Assembly: GCA_934373295.1 (NCBI GenBank)
Contig: CAKROK010000020.1
Location: 1 to 35,741 of the forward strand
Length of the DNA stretch: 35,741 nt
DNA from: an uncultured Christensenellaceae bacterium
Lineage (GTDB): Bacteria; Bacillota; Clostridia; Christensenellales; Christensenellaceae
Reading direction: 5' to 3'
In this document: piece by piece, positions 1-6,998 of the stretch
Layout: every line of letters starts with the position of its first letter
Position numbering within the stretch: position 1 is the stretch's first letter
The notes under the pieces: generated by a model
The model's input: the letters and a program-made list of their open reading frames with translations, nothing else
What the model was told of the DNA's origin: nothing
The model's database searches: none
Translations under genes and position numbers: made by a program

Positions 1-96
1 ACGCCTATCGCTATCGAGAAGGGACTTCGTTTCGCAATCCGTGAGGGCGGCAGAACGGTAGGTTCCGGTGTTGTTTCCTCTATAATTGAAGACTAA
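1..96 (+). CDS. tuf: Elongation factor Tu, C-terminal end (partial)
   Basis: Only the last 31 codons are present, cut by the window edge, ending in TAA at 94-96. The readable tail contains GLRFAIREGGRTVGSGVV, which is the hallmark C-terminal beta-barrel (domain 3) sequence of EF-Tu. EF-Tu is the GTPase that delivers aminoacyl-tRNA to the ribosome in the cytoplasm. It is followed 25 bases later by a rho-independent terminator, so it is the last gene of its operon. In most Firmicutes tuf is followed by rpsJ, but here accessory DNA and then rpmG-secE-nusG follow. Confidence 0.95.
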   Translation, partial: TPIAIEKGLRFAIREGGRTVGSGVVSSIIED

Positions 97-120
97 TTCG
101 GTCGCTTAAATTAACAATTA

Positions 121-151
121 AGAGCTTTCCTTTGCGGAAGGCTCTTTTTTT
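121..151 (+). terminator. Rho-independent terminator of tuf
   Basis: AGAGCTTTCC (121-130) pairs with GGAAGGCTCT (136-145) with one G-T wobble around a five-base loop. A run of T follows (146-151). It lies 25 bases after the tuf stop codon. Confidence 0.9.
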
Positions 152-223
152 AATTCGGACGGGATGAATTATACGCAAGTCATACGTCTTGCCCTCCGAT
201 TTAAAAAAGAGATTGTCGAATAG

Positions 224-345
224 GCGCGGCGCAGGTTTTTGCGGCTTTCGCCGCAAAAACTAAGCCCGCCCAGTTCCGCCTCCCGCAGGGGCGGGACTGG
301 GCGGCCACTTTCAGCCGCCTTCGGCGGCTGAAAGCTGCGCCGCGC
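224..345 (+). repeat. Cloverleaf (four-way junction) repeat, copy 1
   Basis: An 11-bp closing stem, GCGCGGCGCAG (224-234) with CTGCGCCGCGC (335-345), encloses three perfect or near-perfect hairpins. Arm 1 is 235-245/250-260 (11 bp). Arm 2 is 266-280/290-304 (15 bp, one wobble). Arm 3 is 308-319/323-334 (12 bp) and ends in a C(UUCG)G tetraloop. No base separates the closing stem from arms 1 and 3; TAAGC joins arms 1 and 2 and CCA joins arms 2 and 3. Two further copies occur at 6999-7099 and 14431-14576. I do not recognise the family. It could be a structured RNA or a small mobile or recombinogenic DNA element. Confidence 0.85.
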
Positions 346-358
346 GAACATATGATGG

Positions 359-391
359 AGCTTTGCGTAAGCAAAGCAACCTATTATTTCA
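359..391 (+). repeat. GNRA-capped hairpin repeat, copy 1
   Basis: This 33-base segment recurs at 15058-15090 with three differences. It begins with a 7-bp hairpin, GCTTTGC / GCAAAGC, capped by GTAA (a GNRA tetraloop as RNA), and continues with AACCTATTATTTCA. In the second copy the loop is GTGA, still GNRA, and the changed stem base keeps a G-T wobble. It starts 13 bases after the cloverleaf. Confidence 0.7.
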
Positions 392-422
392 CTGAAACCA
401 TAAGCTATACGCAAAACAACGC

Positions 423-451
423 TTGAAAAGAGAGGTTTAATTCGATAAAAT
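423..451 (+). promoter_or_regulatory. Predicted sigma-70/A promoter
   Basis: TTGAAA at 423-428 and TAAAAT at 446-451 are separated by 17 bases. The pair lies 30 bases upstream of the start of the small membrane protein at 482. Confidence 0.55.
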
Positions 452-481
452 GGGATTAAAAAGAAAGTAAGGGAGAAAAAC

Positions 482-913
482 ATGACAAAACGGAAAGCAT
501 ACACCTGCCTGATATCGACGTTTGTAATCATGCTTTTAGCAATAGCTGCTATTTTCCTGTTTTGCGTACCCAATGCGCCGATAAGGGATACGGACAATTT
601 AGAGATAATCAATGTCAGCCGCATTACGGACGCAAAATATACGGAAATAACGGGTGAGGTGGATTTAGTTGAGCTAAAGGCGCTTTTACCGATGATGAGA
701 GCGCAGAGGATCCCGACGATATCCGCGCCCACGCAGACCGCCGACCACATGTATGAGATAGACTGCATTTATGAGAACAAGCCGCTGCATATTATAATAG
801 GAAAACCGGAGGTGAGCTGTGTATATTGCGACGCAAGCTCAGGAATGTGCAGAATAGAAAATTCGCAGAGCTGGGTGACCCTAATGAAAATGCTGGATAA
901 CGGCGAAAAATAA
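482..913 (+). CDS. Small membrane-anchored protein of unknown function
   Basis: The protein has 143 residues and I do not recognise its family. Residues 1-7 are polar and basic, and residues 8-30 form one strongly hydrophobic segment (signal anchor). The remaining 113 or so residues would lie outside the membrane and look like a small mixed alpha/beta domain with three cysteines (pattern CVYC followed by GMC near residues 113-122). The ATG is preceded by GGGAG six bases upstream. It has its own likely promoter and ends just before a bidirectional terminator shared with the convergent metallopeptidase lipoprotein. It sits among ribosomal operons but shows no ribosomal feature, so it is accessory. 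Confidence 0.7.
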   Translation: MTKRKAYTCLISTFVIMLLAIAAIFLFCVPNAPIRDTDNLEIINVSRITDAKYTEITGEVDLVELKALLPMMRAQRIPTISAPTQTADHMYEIDCIYENKPLHIIIGKPEVSCVYCDASSGMCRIENSQSWVTLMKMLDNGEK

Positions 914-926
914 TATGATACTAATT

Positions 927-965
927 CACCAAAAAACCCGCACGGGGCGGGCGATTGGTGCATTT
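927..965. terminator. Bidirectional terminator between convergent genes
   Basis: CACCAA (927-932) pairs with TTGGTG (955-960), with a GC-rich inner part pairing CCCGC with GCGGG. The plus strand continues with CATTTTTA and the minus strand has the run of A at 931-936 on its far side. It occupies the gap between stop codons at 913 and 966-968. Confidence 0.7.
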
Positions 966-2789
966 TTAGTTTTCGCGGTTTTTGAGCATGGTCTCCCACG
1001 AGGTTTCGGCGGGCCAGCCCGTGGTGTCAAAGGCGTCGCGGATGCATTTGCTGTAGTAGTCCAGCTTGTCGTAAGCCTTGGGATTAGCGTTGAAATCGTC
1101 GACGTTGCCGTTCATTGCGGAGGCGAGTATGACCGCGCGGTCCTCAGTTGGGTAGGTCATGCTGTATGGTGTCAAAAAATAGCCGGAGTATTCATATTTC
1201 GCAAGAGAGCTGGGAAAATCGGGGTAGTTTAAGTAGCTATAGTCAAAGTCAAACCCCTTTGGCTGGAGAGAAAGCCATTTTTCCTCGCTGTATAGCGCAT
1301 CTTCGCGGTCAAAGGAGTCGTAAAGCAGCTTGTTGTCGATGACGTGGGAAAGCTCGTGATAGATGACCTCCTCGTTAAAGTAATCTGCGTTCAGCACAAT
1401 CATGTATGTGTTGCCCTGTTGATTGGCAAGTCCGCCCACGTCGTCTATGCCGTCCGTGCCCGATTTATGCGAAACACCGCCTACGATGTCAAAGCGAACG
1501 TGCTTGACCTCGTCGAATTTGAGTTGACCCAAAAATCCATCGGGATATTTTTCAAGCGCGGATTCGACTAGGCTCATGGAATAGGCGATCATGGACGGAT
1601 CGTTGAGCGGGGTTATGGTATATTCGGGGTATTCGAGCAAAATATCGTCGCCAATGTGCATCAATATGCCGTATTTCTTTTCAAGCTGTTTCGCATAGAC
1701 CTTTAGCTGATCCATCGAAAGGTCATTCTGGTCAAGTATGCCCGTATCGCTCATTTCAAGGGGTTCACCGTCGATGTTGACGCTCGTTTTCCAGAACATC
1801 AAACGCGGCTTGCCCGATGAGTCGGTGGTCAGGAAGAAACAGCCTTCTTCATTATTATAATAGGTCAGGCTGCCGAGAAAAGTATCATCAAATGCGCAGT
1901 GCGATATAAATGCGCCGTCGGCGGGGGAGTATATTGCGAGGGAATTGTTCTGTACGGCTAATATGTCGCCCGCAGAGGTCAGGCGCAGGCTGCCGTCTGA
2001 AAAATCGCACGATTTGATGTCAGCATCATCGACTATGGTGTATCCGACCTTGGGCGAATAGAGCAGGCGAATTTTTTTATAGGAATCGAGCGTAGTCGCA
2101 GACGTTTTTATCGGGAGAAATTTGATTTCGCCGGTGAGGGAATTGAATATCGCGAATTGGCGCTTTTCGTCCGTATCGCTGTATGAAAAGCTGATGAAAT
2201 TTGCGTTGATGTTGAGCACACAAAGCTCGGTCACGTCGGAAAGCAGCTTCGAGCTTTTTTCATCGTCGGAGAGCGGCTTGCGGGTGATGCCGCCGGAGGA
2301 GAAGATGTAAACCTCGTTTTCCTTCGTGCAGACCGACCAGAAATCGCCTTTGGGGGTAAGCTCATACGAAGCAGCCGGCGTGAGGAGCTTATTTAATATG
2401 ATAACTTTTCCGATAACAGGGTCGGTGAGGATTATTCTTTCATCGACGATCTGCACATTTGCGTTCGCTCCGTCGAACTGATATTTGCCGATGACCTCGC
2501 CCGTTTCGATGGAGATGAGCTTTAGGGCAGTCCCCGAGCCCTCGGGAGAGCAGAAGAGTAAATCGTCGCCGAACAGATACATCGACGGACTGACCATCTC
2601 CTCCACGTCCGAGCAATGGATGTACCAGAGGTTGCCATCATCCGAGATGCTTTTCAGGCGGGCCATTAATCCGCCCTCGGAGGGCGTGGGCGAGGGAGAG
2701 GGAGTGGGAAGAGCGGACGGCTCAAGGGGAGCGATGGCGCAGCCCGTCAGCAGGAATAGCACGAGAATCAGGGAAATAATCTTTTTCAT
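966..2789 (-). CDS. Lipoprotein with C-terminal HExxH metallopeptidase-like domain
   Basis: The protein has 607 residues. The N-terminus is a lipoprotein signal with lipobox LLTGC (Cys17), followed by a Pro/Ser/Thr linker typical of surface-exposed Gram-positive lipoproteins. Residues of about 45-340 are rich in short beta strands with repeated turns and may form a beta-propeller-like sensor or binding domain. The C-terminal part contains HELSH at 478-482 followed by VID, and a later TED at 548-550 that could supply the third zinc ligand, as in gluzincin-type peptidases. The peptidase activity is inferred from the motif only. GGAG lies upstream of the ATG. It is convergent with the small membrane protein and divergent from rpmG, so it is a single-gene unit in an otherwise ribosomal region. 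The substrate is unknown. Confidence 0.75.
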   Translation of the reverse strand: MKKIISLILVLFLLTGCAIAPLEPSALPTPSPSPTPSEGGLMARLKSISDDGNLWYIHCSDVEEMVSPSMYLFGDDLLFCSPEGSGTALKLISIETGEVIGKYQFDGANANVQIVDERIILTDPVIGKVIILNKLLTPAASYELTPKGDFWSVCTKENEVYIFSSGGITRKPLSDDEKSSKLLSDVTELCVLNINANFISFSYSDTDEKRQFAIFNSLTGEIKFLPIKTSATTLDSYKKIRLLYSPKVGYTIVDDADIKSCDFSDGSLRLTSAGDILAVQNNSLAIYSPADGAFISHCAFDDTFLGSLTYYNNEEGCFFLTTDSSGKPRLMFWKTSVNIDGEPLEMSDTGILDQNDLSMDQLKVYAKQLEKKYGILMHIGDDILLEYPEYTITPLNDPSMIAYSMSLVESALEKYPDGFLGQLKFDEVKHVRFDIVGGVSHKSGTDGIDDVGGLANQQGNTYMIVLNADYFNEEVIYHELSHVIDNKLLYDSFDREDALYSEEKWLSLQPKGFDFDYSYLNYPDFPSSLAKYEYSGYFLTPYSMTYPTEDRAVILASAMNGNVDDFNANPKAYDKLDYYSKCIRDAFDTTGWPAETSWETMLKNREN

Positions 2790-2977
2790 AAATAGAACTC
2801 CGAAAATAGCAGTAATAATTGACTGTTTATGTTTAAAAGTATATACTGTATACGGAAAAAAACAATACTGCGGCGGATTATTTTACAATATTTTGATAAG
2901 TCGGGCGGGACTTTTTGTGAAAATGAACGAAAATCCCAAAAAATTAAGCCATTAAGGCAAAAATCACAAAAATACGG

Positions 2978-3007
2978 TTGACAAGCCTTGACTAACTGTG
3001 GTAAATT
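2978..3007 (+). promoter_or_regulatory. Predicted promoter of the rpmG-secE-nusG-L11 operon
   Basis: TTGACA at 2978-2983 and TAAATT at 3002-3007 are 18 bases apart, and rpmG starts 69 bases further on. The AT-rich 2790-2977 stretch, the divergent intergenic region toward the lipoprotein gene, shows no other clear signal. Confidence 0.65.
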
Positions 3008-3075
3008 ATATAGGCGGACTAAAAAGCCGCTTTTTAAGTTGTGCTATAATCCCGCAAAGACGGAGGTAATTTATA

Positions 3076-3225
3076 ATGCGCGTGAAGATCACTATGGCAT
3101 GCACAGAGTGCAAGCAGAGAAACTACAACACAATGAAGAACAAGAAGAACGACCCCGATCGTCTCGAGATGAACAAGTATTGCAGATTCTGCCGTAAGAC
3201 TACTCTGCATAAGGAAACCAAATAA
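3076..3225 (+). CDS. rpmG: 50S ribosomal protein L33
   Basis: The protein has 49 residues, the usual length for bacterial L33, a small protein of the large subunit near the tRNA exit site. It begins MRVKITMACTEC and carries two zinc-binding CxxC pairs (Cys9/Cys12 and Cys36/Cys39), so it is the zinc-containing (C+) form. GGAGG lies eight bases before the ATG. It is the first gene of the operon, 17 bases ahead of secE; rpmG-secE-nusG is a common order in Firmicutes. An overlapping longer reading frame in another phase is not real. Confidence 0.95.
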   Translation: MRVKITMACTECKQRNYNTMKNKKNDPDRLEMNKYCRFCRKTTLHKETK

Positions 3226-3242
3226 TTCGGCGGTACAATTAA

Positions 3243-3512
3243 ATGGCTAAAACTGTATTATTAGGAAAAGAAAAGGAAAAACAGCTTAAGGAACAGAAGA
3301 AGATCGCCAAGCAGAAGAATAAGAAGAAGAGAAGAGGCCCCGTCCGCTTTGTCAAGGACATGTTTGCGGAGCTCAGGAAGACATCTTGGCCCACAAAGAA
3401 GGAGCTCATCGTTTATTCCGGCACGGTGCTTATTTTCGTCGCGATCTGCTGCGTTTTCATCGGCGCTCTGGATCTTGGATTAGGTGAACTTCTGAAGCTC
3501 GCCGTAAAGTGA
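3243..3512 (+). CDS. secE: Preprotein translocase subunit SecE
   Basis: The protein has 89 residues, typical for the short single-span SecE of Gram-positive bacteria. The first 35 residues are very Lys-rich. They are followed by the amphipathic helix with the conserved pattern FAELRKTSWPTKKEL, then one transmembrane helix at about residues 60-82. SecE clamps the SecY channel in the cytoplasmic membrane, and secY lies in the spc part of this same window. It sits between rpmG and nusG, the classic position. Confidence 0.96.
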   Translation: MAKTVLLGKEKEKQLKEQKKIAKQKNKKKRRGPVRFVKDMFAELRKTSWPTKKELIVYSGTVLIFVAICCVFIGALDLGLGELLKLAVK

Positions 3513-3533
3513 TAACTGAAAGGTAGGAACTAA

Positions 3534-4178
3534 ATGTCGGAAGAGAACAAAGAGACGCTTAATGCCGAACAGACAGTAGATGAGATCCTTACCGACGAGG
3601 TGTTTACCGACGAAGTCGCTGAAAAAAACGAGACAAAGATGAGCTTCAATAAGCAGGAGAAGACGGATAAGGCATACTGGTATGTCGTATATACGTACTC
3701 CGGCTATGAAAATAAGGTCATGACCAACCTCTTAAAGACGGTCGAGAACCAGGGGCTTGACGACTGCATTTTAGACGTAAAGGTACCCATGGAGGAGACC
3801 ATCGAGATAAAGAACGGCAAGAAAAAGCACGTTCAGAGGAAGCTGTTCCCCGGCTATGTCATGGTCAAGATGTTCCTGACGGACGAATCGTGGTATGTCG
3901 TAAGAAACACGAGGGGCGTCACGGGCTTTGTAGGCCCGGGCAGCAAGCCCATACCGCTCACGGATGCGGAGGTCAGGGCGATGGGCGTTGAGAACGTCCA
4001 GATAAAGATCGACATAAACGTCGGCGACAGCATCATAGTGACGTCCGGTCCCTTTGAGAGCTTTGTCGGCACGGTCGAAGAGGTCAACACCGAAAAACAG
4101 AAGGTCAAGGTTATCGTTTCCATGTTCGGAAGAGATACGGCTGTCGAGCTTGATTTTGTACAGATCAAGCGTATTTGA
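3534..4178 (+). CDS. nusG: Transcription termination/antitermination factor NusG
   Basis: The protein has 214 residues. The NGN domain begins near residue 47 (YWYVVYTYSGYENKV) and includes the KLFPGYVMVKM strand. A C-terminal KOW domain starts near residue 160 and contains GPFESFVGTV. NusG binds RNA polymerase to modulate elongation and pausing and couples it to ribosomal protein S10. The ATG at 3534 gives an acidic N-terminal extension of about 45 residues compared with the usual 175-residue proteins. An internal Met at residue 36 exists, but the upstream start has a purine-rich GAAAGGTAGG site. It lies 21 bases after secE. Confidence 0.96.
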   Translation: MSEENKETLNAEQTVDEILTDEVFTDEVAEKNETKMSFNKQEKTDKAYWYVVYTYSGYENKVMTNLLKTVENQGLDDCILDVKVPMEETIEIKNGKKKHVQRKLFPGYVMVKMFLTDESWYVVRNTRGVTGFVGPGSKPIPLTDAEVRAMGVENVQIKIDINVGDSIIVTSGPFESFVGTVEEVNTEKQKVKVIVSMFGRDTAVELDFVQIKRI

Positions 4179-4207
4179 CGAGATTTAAGGCATTTCGCCT
4201 TTTATCA

Positions 4208-4241
4208 GTGGGAGAGGTTAACCCCCCTCGCTAATAACCAC
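4208..4241 (+). promoter_or_regulatory. L1-type mRNA binding motif upstream of rplK
   Basis: GTGGGAGA opens and TAACCAC closes an imperfect hairpin (GTGG 4208-4211 with CCAC 4238-4241, inner GAGAGG with CCCCTC). The same outer sequences recur in front of rplA at 4721-4748 with a different inner stem. In other bacteria ribosomal protein L1 represses the L11-L1 mRNA through a structure mimicking its 23S rRNA site. That role is inferred here from position and form. Confidence 0.55.
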
Positions 4242-4270
4242 ATTACACATTTAAGGAGGTGTAACAGAAG

Positions 4271-4696
4271 ATGGCAAAGAAGGTTACAGGTTTTATTAAA
4301 CTGCAGATACCCGCAGGCAAGGCTACACCGGCTCCTCCGGTAGGTCCCGCACTCGGTCAGCACGGCGTCAACATAATGGAGTTCGTCAAGCAGTTTAACG
4401 AGAAGACGGCTAAGCAGGTCGGCCTGGTTATCCCCGCGGTAATCACGGTTTACGCTGACCGTTCATTCTCCTTTATCCTCAAGACCCCCCCGGCGGCGGT
4501 TTTGATAAAAAAGGCTTGTAAGATCGAAAGCGGTTCGGGCGTGCCCAACAAGACCAAGGTGGCTACTATCACCGAGGCTCAGGTAAGGGAGATCGCCGAA
4601 CTCAAAATGCCCGACCTGAATGCTGCAAGCATCGAAGCTGCAATGAGCATGATAGCAGGAACGGCAAGAAGCATGGGCGTCGTAGTAGAGGGCTAA
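4271..4696 (+). CDS. rplK: 50S ribosomal protein L11
   Basis: The protein has 141 residues, the exact family length. It shows the N-terminal signature GFIKLQIPAGKATPAPPVGPALGQHGVNIMEF (residues about 6-37, shown here in two overlapping family blocks: GKATPAPPVGPALGQHG and NIMEFVKQFN) and the C-terminal rRNA-binding part ending RSMGVVVEG. L11 forms the GTPase-associated centre with L10 and L7/L12 on the large subunit. AAGGAGGTG precedes the start. The 92-base gap from nusG holds an L1-type mRNA motif. Confidence 0.98.
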   Translation: MAKKVTGFIKLQIPAGKATPAPPVGPALGQHGVNIMEFVKQFNEKTAKQVGLVIPAVITVYADRSFSFILKTPPAAVLIKKACKIESGSGVPNKTKVATITEAQVREIAELKMPDLNAASIEAAMSMIAGTARSMGVVVEG

Positions 4697-4720
4697 ACCT
4701 CGATACGGGCCAAGTATTTA

Positions 4721-4748
4721 GTGGGAGACATTTTTGTCGAGTAACCAC
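4721..4748 (+). promoter_or_regulatory. L1-type mRNA binding motif upstream of rplA
   Basis: GTGG (4721-4724) pairs with CCAC (4745-4748), and inside it GACA (4727-4730) pairs with TGTC (4735-4738). The conserved outer bases GTGGGAGA and TAACCACA match the motif at 4208-4241 while the inner stem differs in sequence. This supports a conserved protein-binding internal loop rather than chance. It lies 17 bases before the rplA start, where protein binding could block translation. Confidence 0.6.
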
Positions 4749-4765
4749 AGAAAGGGTTTTTAACA

Positions 4766-5458
4766 ATGAAAAGAGGCAAGAATTATTTAGACAGCGCGAA
4801 GCTGTTTGATAAAGCAAACCTTTATGACCCGTCTGAAGCAATCGCGCTCGTTTTACAGACCGCTAAGGCAAAGTTTGACGAGACTATCGAGCTTTCCGTT
4901 AAGCTGGGCGTTGACCCGAGACACGCGGATCAGCAGGTCAGAGGCGCAGTAGTGCTTCCTAACGGCACGGGCAAGAAGGTAAAGGTGCTCGTATTCGCAA
5001 AGGGCGACAAGGCCAAAGAGGCTGAGGCTGCCGGTGCGGATTACGTCGGCGCTGAGGAATACGTCCAGAAGATCAAGGACGAGAACTGGTTTGACTTTGA
5101 CGTCTGCGTAGCGACCCCCGACATGATGGGCGTCGTCGGCAGGATCGGTAGAGTATTAGGCCCCAAGGGTCTCATGCCTAACCCCAAGTCCGGCACGGTA
5201 ACCATGGACGTCACAAAGGCTATCGCCGATATCAAGGCCGGTAAGGTTGAATACAGAGTCGACAAGACCTCCATCTGCCACTGCCCCATCGGTAAGAAGA
5301 GCTTTGAGCCCGCTAAGCTTGAAGAGAACCTCTCCACGCTTATGGAGGCTATCGTAAAGGCTAAGCCCGCGACTGCAAAGGGAACCTATCTCAAGAGCGT
5401 AGTAATCTCCTCCACGATGGGCCCGGGCATCAAGATCAACCCTTTAAAGTTTGTTTAA
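4766..5458 (+). CDS. rplA: 50S ribosomal protein L1
   Basis: The protein has 230 residues, normal for bacterial L1. Recognisable blocks are the N-terminal KRGKNYLDSAKL, VKLGVDPRHADQQVRGAVVLPNGTGK and, near residue 130, GRVLGPKGLMPNPKSGTV. L1 binds 23S rRNA helices 76-78, moves with deacylated tRNA at the E site, and in many bacteria represses translation of its own rplK-rplA mRNA. A matching candidate site sits just upstream at 4721-4748. It is the last gene before a new promoter. Confidence 0.98.
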   Translation: MKRGKNYLDSAKLFDKANLYDPSEAIALVLQTAKAKFDETIELSVKLGVDPRHADQQVRGAVVLPNGTGKKVKVLVFAKGDKAKEAEAAGADYVGAEEYVQKIKDENWFDFDVCVATPDMMGVVGRIGRVLGPKGLMPNPKSGTVTMDVTKAIADIKAGKVEYRVDKTSICHCPIGKKSFEPAKLEENLSTLMEAIVKAKPATAKGTYLKSVVISSTMGPGIKINPLKFV

Positions 5459-5462
5459 TAGG

Positions 5463-5491
5463 TTGACAGGCTGCGCTTTATAGTGTAGAAT
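5463..5491 (+). promoter_or_regulatory. Promoter of the rplJ-rplL operon
   Basis: TTGACA at 5463-5468 and TAGAAT at 5486-5491 are separated by exactly 17 bases. It begins four bases after the rplA stop codon. Transcription would begin just ahead of the L10 leader at 5503. Confidence 0.85.
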
Positions 5492-5502
5492 AATATCGTT
5501 AT

Positions 5503-5601
5503 CGTCCTAAGACAGCAGGCATAAAGATAAGACCTGCCGAGGCGAGCATCAACGGACAGTTTCACCCGTTTGCTTTCCCTTAGGACGGCGAACGGGTTTT
5601 T
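5503..5601 (+). ncRNA. Ribosomal protein L10 leader with attenuator
   Basis: A 9-bp closing stem, CGTCCTAAG (5503-5511) with CTTAGGACG (5579-5587), encloses the typical L10-leader core: GACAGCAGGC, the short stem GCAGG/CCTGC (5515-5519/5533-5537) and GCCGAGGCGAGCA. Immediately 3', CCCGTTTGC (5565-5573) pairs with GCGAACGGG (5588-5596) ahead of TTTTTAGTTTT, an intrinsic terminator. The two helices interleave, so they should compete. Excess L10 (with L12) binding the leader is known in Firmicutes to favour premature termination. Confidence 0.85.
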
Positions 5602-5626
5602 AGTTTTACCTGAGGAGGTGAAAATT

Positions 5627-6163
5627 TTGAAAGAAGCAACATTAAACGCAAAGGTCGCAATAGTTGACGAGATAAAGGATCTCATGAGCAAGTCTCAGTC
5701 CGTAGTATTCGTCGATTACAGAGGCCTCACGGTTTCTGAAGTCACCGAGCTGCGCAACAAGATGAGAGCGGCGGGCGTCGTATATAAGGTTTTAAAGAAC
5801 ACTTATGTTAAGCGCGCATCCGATGAGCTAAACATCGACGGCGTTGAAGGTTTCCTCGAAGGCCCCACGGCAGTGGCTTTCGGCGTAAACGACGCAGTAG
5901 CTCCCGCGAAGATCCTCGCAGACTTCATCAAGGCCACAAAGAAGGCAGAGCTCAAGGGCGGTATTCTTGAAGGCAAGGCTATCGACGTAAACACCGTCAA
6001 GGCGCTTTCCGAGATCCCCTCGAGAGAAGAACTCCTCGCGAGAATGCTGGGCAGCATGATGGCTCCCATCGCAAACTTCGCAAGAGTTATCGATGCTATC
6101 GCGAAGAAGAAGGCAGAGGGCGCTTGCGAGCAGGAAGCAGCTCCCGCAGAGCAGGCAGAGTAA
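5627..6163 (+). CDS. rplJ: 50S ribosomal protein L10
   Basis: The protein has 178 residues from the chosen TTG start at 5627, which follows GAGGAGGTG by six bases. An in-frame upstream start at 5570 would add 19 residues lying inside the attenuator and is not credible. Family landmarks are VVFVDYRGLTVSEVTELR near residue 28, VLKNTYVKRA, and the acidic Ala-rich C-terminal helix that holds L7/L12 dimers. L10 anchors the stalk that recruits translation GTPases. It is controlled by the upstream leader and cotranscribed with rplL, 104 bases downstream. Confidence 0.97.
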   Translation: MKEATLNAKVAIVDEIKDLMSKSQSVVFVDYRGLTVSEVTELRNKMRAAGVVYKVLKNTYVKRASDELNIDGVEGFLEGPTAVAFGVNDAVAPAKILADFIKATKKAELKGGILEGKAIDVNTVKALSEIPSREELLARMLGSMMAPIANFARVIDAIAKKKAEGACEQEAAPAEQAE

Positions 6164-6267
6164 TCTGAAAAAACTGCAAAAAGATGCAGATGCGTTCAAG
6201 CGTCCGCAAATGCGCATAAACAGTATGCGCGATGAAAAAACACTTATTTTTTACGGAGGTAACTATA

Positions 6268-6633
6268 ATGGATAAGGCTCAGATAATTGAAGCTATTGAA
6301 AAGATGAGCGTTCTCGAGCTCGCAGATTTCGTTAAGGAATTAGAAGAGAAGTTTGGCGTAAGCGCAGCAGCGGCTGTAGTAGCAGCTCCCGGCGCGGCAG
6401 CAGCAGCTCCCGAAGAGGAGAAGACCGAGTTTGACGTAATCCTCAAGTCCGCAGGCTCTGAGAAGATCAAGGTCATCAAGGTCGTTAGAGAGATCACCGG
6501 TCTCGGCCTCAAAGAGGCTAAGGCTCTCGTTGACGGCGCTCCCTCTCCCCTCAAGGAAGGCGTTTCCAAGGAAGATGCTGAGAAGATCGAAGCTCAGCTC
6601 AAGGAAGTCGGCGCAGAGATCGAGGTTAAATAA
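6268..6633 (+). CDS. rplL: 50S ribosomal protein L7/L12
   Basis: The protein has 121 residues, the standard length. The N-terminal dimerisation part (residues 1-33) includes SVLELADFVKELEEKFGV. An Ala-rich flexible hinge follows (about 36-54), then the C-terminal factor-binding domain with KIKVIKVVREITGLGLKEAK and the VDGAPSPLKEG loop. The ATG at 6268 follows GGAGGTAACTATA; an upstream in-frame ATG at 6232 has no ribosome-binding site. A strong terminator follows directly, so rpoB-rpoC do not continue this operon as they do in most bacteria. Confidence 0.98.
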   Translation: MDKAQIIEAIEKMSVLELADFVKELEEKFGVSAAAAVVAAPGAAAAAPEEEKTEFDVILKSAGSEKIKVIKVVREITGLGLKEAKALVDGAPSPLKEGVSKEDAEKIEAQLKEVGAEIEVK

Positions 6634-6651
6634 TCTTATCTTAAAGCATTT

Positions 6652-6684
6652 AAGACCGTGCATTGATTTGCACGGTCTTTTTTT
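6652..6684 (+). terminator. Rho-independent terminator of the L10-L12 operon
   Basis: An 11-bp perfect stem, AAGACCGTGCA (6652-6662) with TGCACGGTCTT (6669-6679), is followed by a T run to 6684. It lies 18 bases after the rplL stop. Confidence 0.95.
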
Positions 6685-6998
6685 GCTCAGACCGTCAAAA
6701 GCACCTGCCCTTCCGTCCTTTTTCATCGACTCGGTTCAATCGACGTACCCGTGTACGCCTCATTCACCTCGTTCGAAAAATGACGAAAAATCAGGCTCTT
6801 TATGAGTGAAATTCGTGTTTTAGTTGCAAATAAATAAGGATAAAATTTAGCTAAAGACAGGGAAAAAGTTTGACGAGTTGTCTTGAAAAAGGACTTGATT
6901 GACGGGCTGTCCGTTGGGGGAGCGCTGTCGTCGGGTGGAATGGATAGTGCGTGAGACAAAGGAATACGCTGCGATTTAAAAAAGAGCTTGTCGACGAC

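Larger units (their letters stand above)
97..481. other. Intergenic seam between tuf and the first accessory gene
   Basis: These 385 bases hold no credible gene. They contain the tuf terminator (121-151), the first copy of a cloverleaf-forming repeat (224-345), a GNRA-capped hairpin repeat (359-391) and a likely promoter (423-451). A 22-base box at 198-219, four bases before the cloverleaf, recurs with one mismatch at the same distance before the second cloverleaf (6973-6994). Confidence 0.7.

Noticed and set aside
224..345. tRNA, tRNA-like or T-box reading of the cloverleaf
   Set aside because: Arms are 8-24 bp with three- to nine-base loops, there is no anticodon-like or TTCGANNC loop and no CCA, and no T-box sequence (TGGNACCGCG) follows.
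169..768. Minus-strand frame of 199 codons
   Set aside because: It runs through cloverleaf copy 1 and the promoter, is antisense to the small membrane protein, and has no ribosome-binding site. It is open only because of base composition.
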